Shown here in pieces: positions 63,975-64,000 of a DNA stretch of 64,000 bases; positions within the stretch are counted from its first letter, which is position 1; each line of letters opens with the position of its first letter. The DNA is from CBDFGT01 sp965247225. GTDB taxonomy: Bacteria > Pseudomonadota > Alphaproteobacteria > Rhizobiales > Rhizobiaceae. The stretch lies in NCBI GenBank assembly GCA_965247225.1, contig CBDFGT010000023.1, positions 171,505 through 235,504 on the forward strand. The letters are read 5' to 3'. The position numbers and the translations under genes are program-made. The notes beneath the pieces were generated by a model. The model ran no database searches, was not told where the DNA came from, and was given only the letters and a program-made list of their open reading frames with translations.

Positions 63975-64000
63975 CTCAGTATGCAGTAGGAGGACGAAGC

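Overview
The window reads as a chromosome segment of an alphaproteobacterium of the order Hyphomicrobiales (Rhizobiales), probably near the Brucella/Bartonella/Rhizobium group. The evidence is gene content and order: a cyclic beta-1,2-glucan exporter (NdvA/ChvA type), an IalB-family periplasmic protein, an aerobic-type cobaltochelatase pair (CobS/CobT) next to a J-domain protein and BolA, and the run acnA - ccmABCDG - septation protein - ftsY - mtaB - dapF. The genus is not decided by what can be seen. Names rest on motifs and family knowledge read by eye; no database search was run.

Layout. 1-8 kb: end of a DUF4175-type membrane protein, a stand-alone receiver, hpt, an anchored DUF3426-like protein, ftsEX, an Rsm22-like methyltransferase, a YdcF-like protein, an acyltransferase and ChaC. 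8-17 kb: DUF2125, tyrC-hisC, a methyltransferase divergent from gloB, a cupin, a DMT exporter, DUF3108, rpmB, a queuosine-precursor transporter and a phytase-like esterase. 17-32 kb: cobT-cobS, J-domain protein, bolA, a CorC-like protein, aroB-aroK, a short membrane protein with xerD, accA, an L,D-transpeptidase lipoprotein, a TusA-like protein, a CobW-type GTPase, a DD-carboxypeptidase, a frameshifted M20 peptidase and tRNA-Arg(CCT). 32-44 kb: rlmN, ialB, an ECF sigma factor without a neighbouring anti-sigma gene, a YkvA-like protein, a pterin dehydratase, a truncated low-molecular-weight tyrosine phosphatase, an RNA ligase-like protein, a TesA-like esterase divergent from a YbbA/YbbP-like ABC pair, a Bax-inhibitor-1 protein, a GNAT acetyltransferase, two palindromic repeat elements, DUF2794 and DUF1223. 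44-54 kb: acnA, ccmABCDG, septation protein, ftsY, mtaB and dapF.

54.4-64 kb is the accessory part. Two truncated IS3-type ends in inverted orientation (about 54417-54500 and 58690-59056) bracket an IS5/IS427 remnant and four AT-rich glycan genes: gmhB, gmhA, a family 2 glycosyltransferase and an O-antigen polymerase/ligase-like protein. Beyond them come ndvA, an IS110-type transposase gene, a third IS3 fragment and a second, frameshifted IS110/IS1111-type transposase gene. The bracketed block looks like a transferred surface-polysaccharide module placed between the dapF operon and ndvA.

The genes fall into shared jobs: cell division and export (ftsEX, ftsY, septation protein), envelope building (acyltransferase, DD-carboxypeptidase, L,D-transpeptidase, heptose and glycan genes, NdvA), aromatic amino acid supply (aroB, aroK, tyrC, with hisC), cobalamin (cobST), cytochrome c maturation (ccmABCDG) and tRNA/rRNA modification (rlmN, mtaB, the queuosine transporter). 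Nothing here clearly forms a new defence or regulatory system. The most unusual parts are the IS-bracketed glycan block, the palindromic repeat pair that supplies a gene's stop codon, and the phosphatase remnant.
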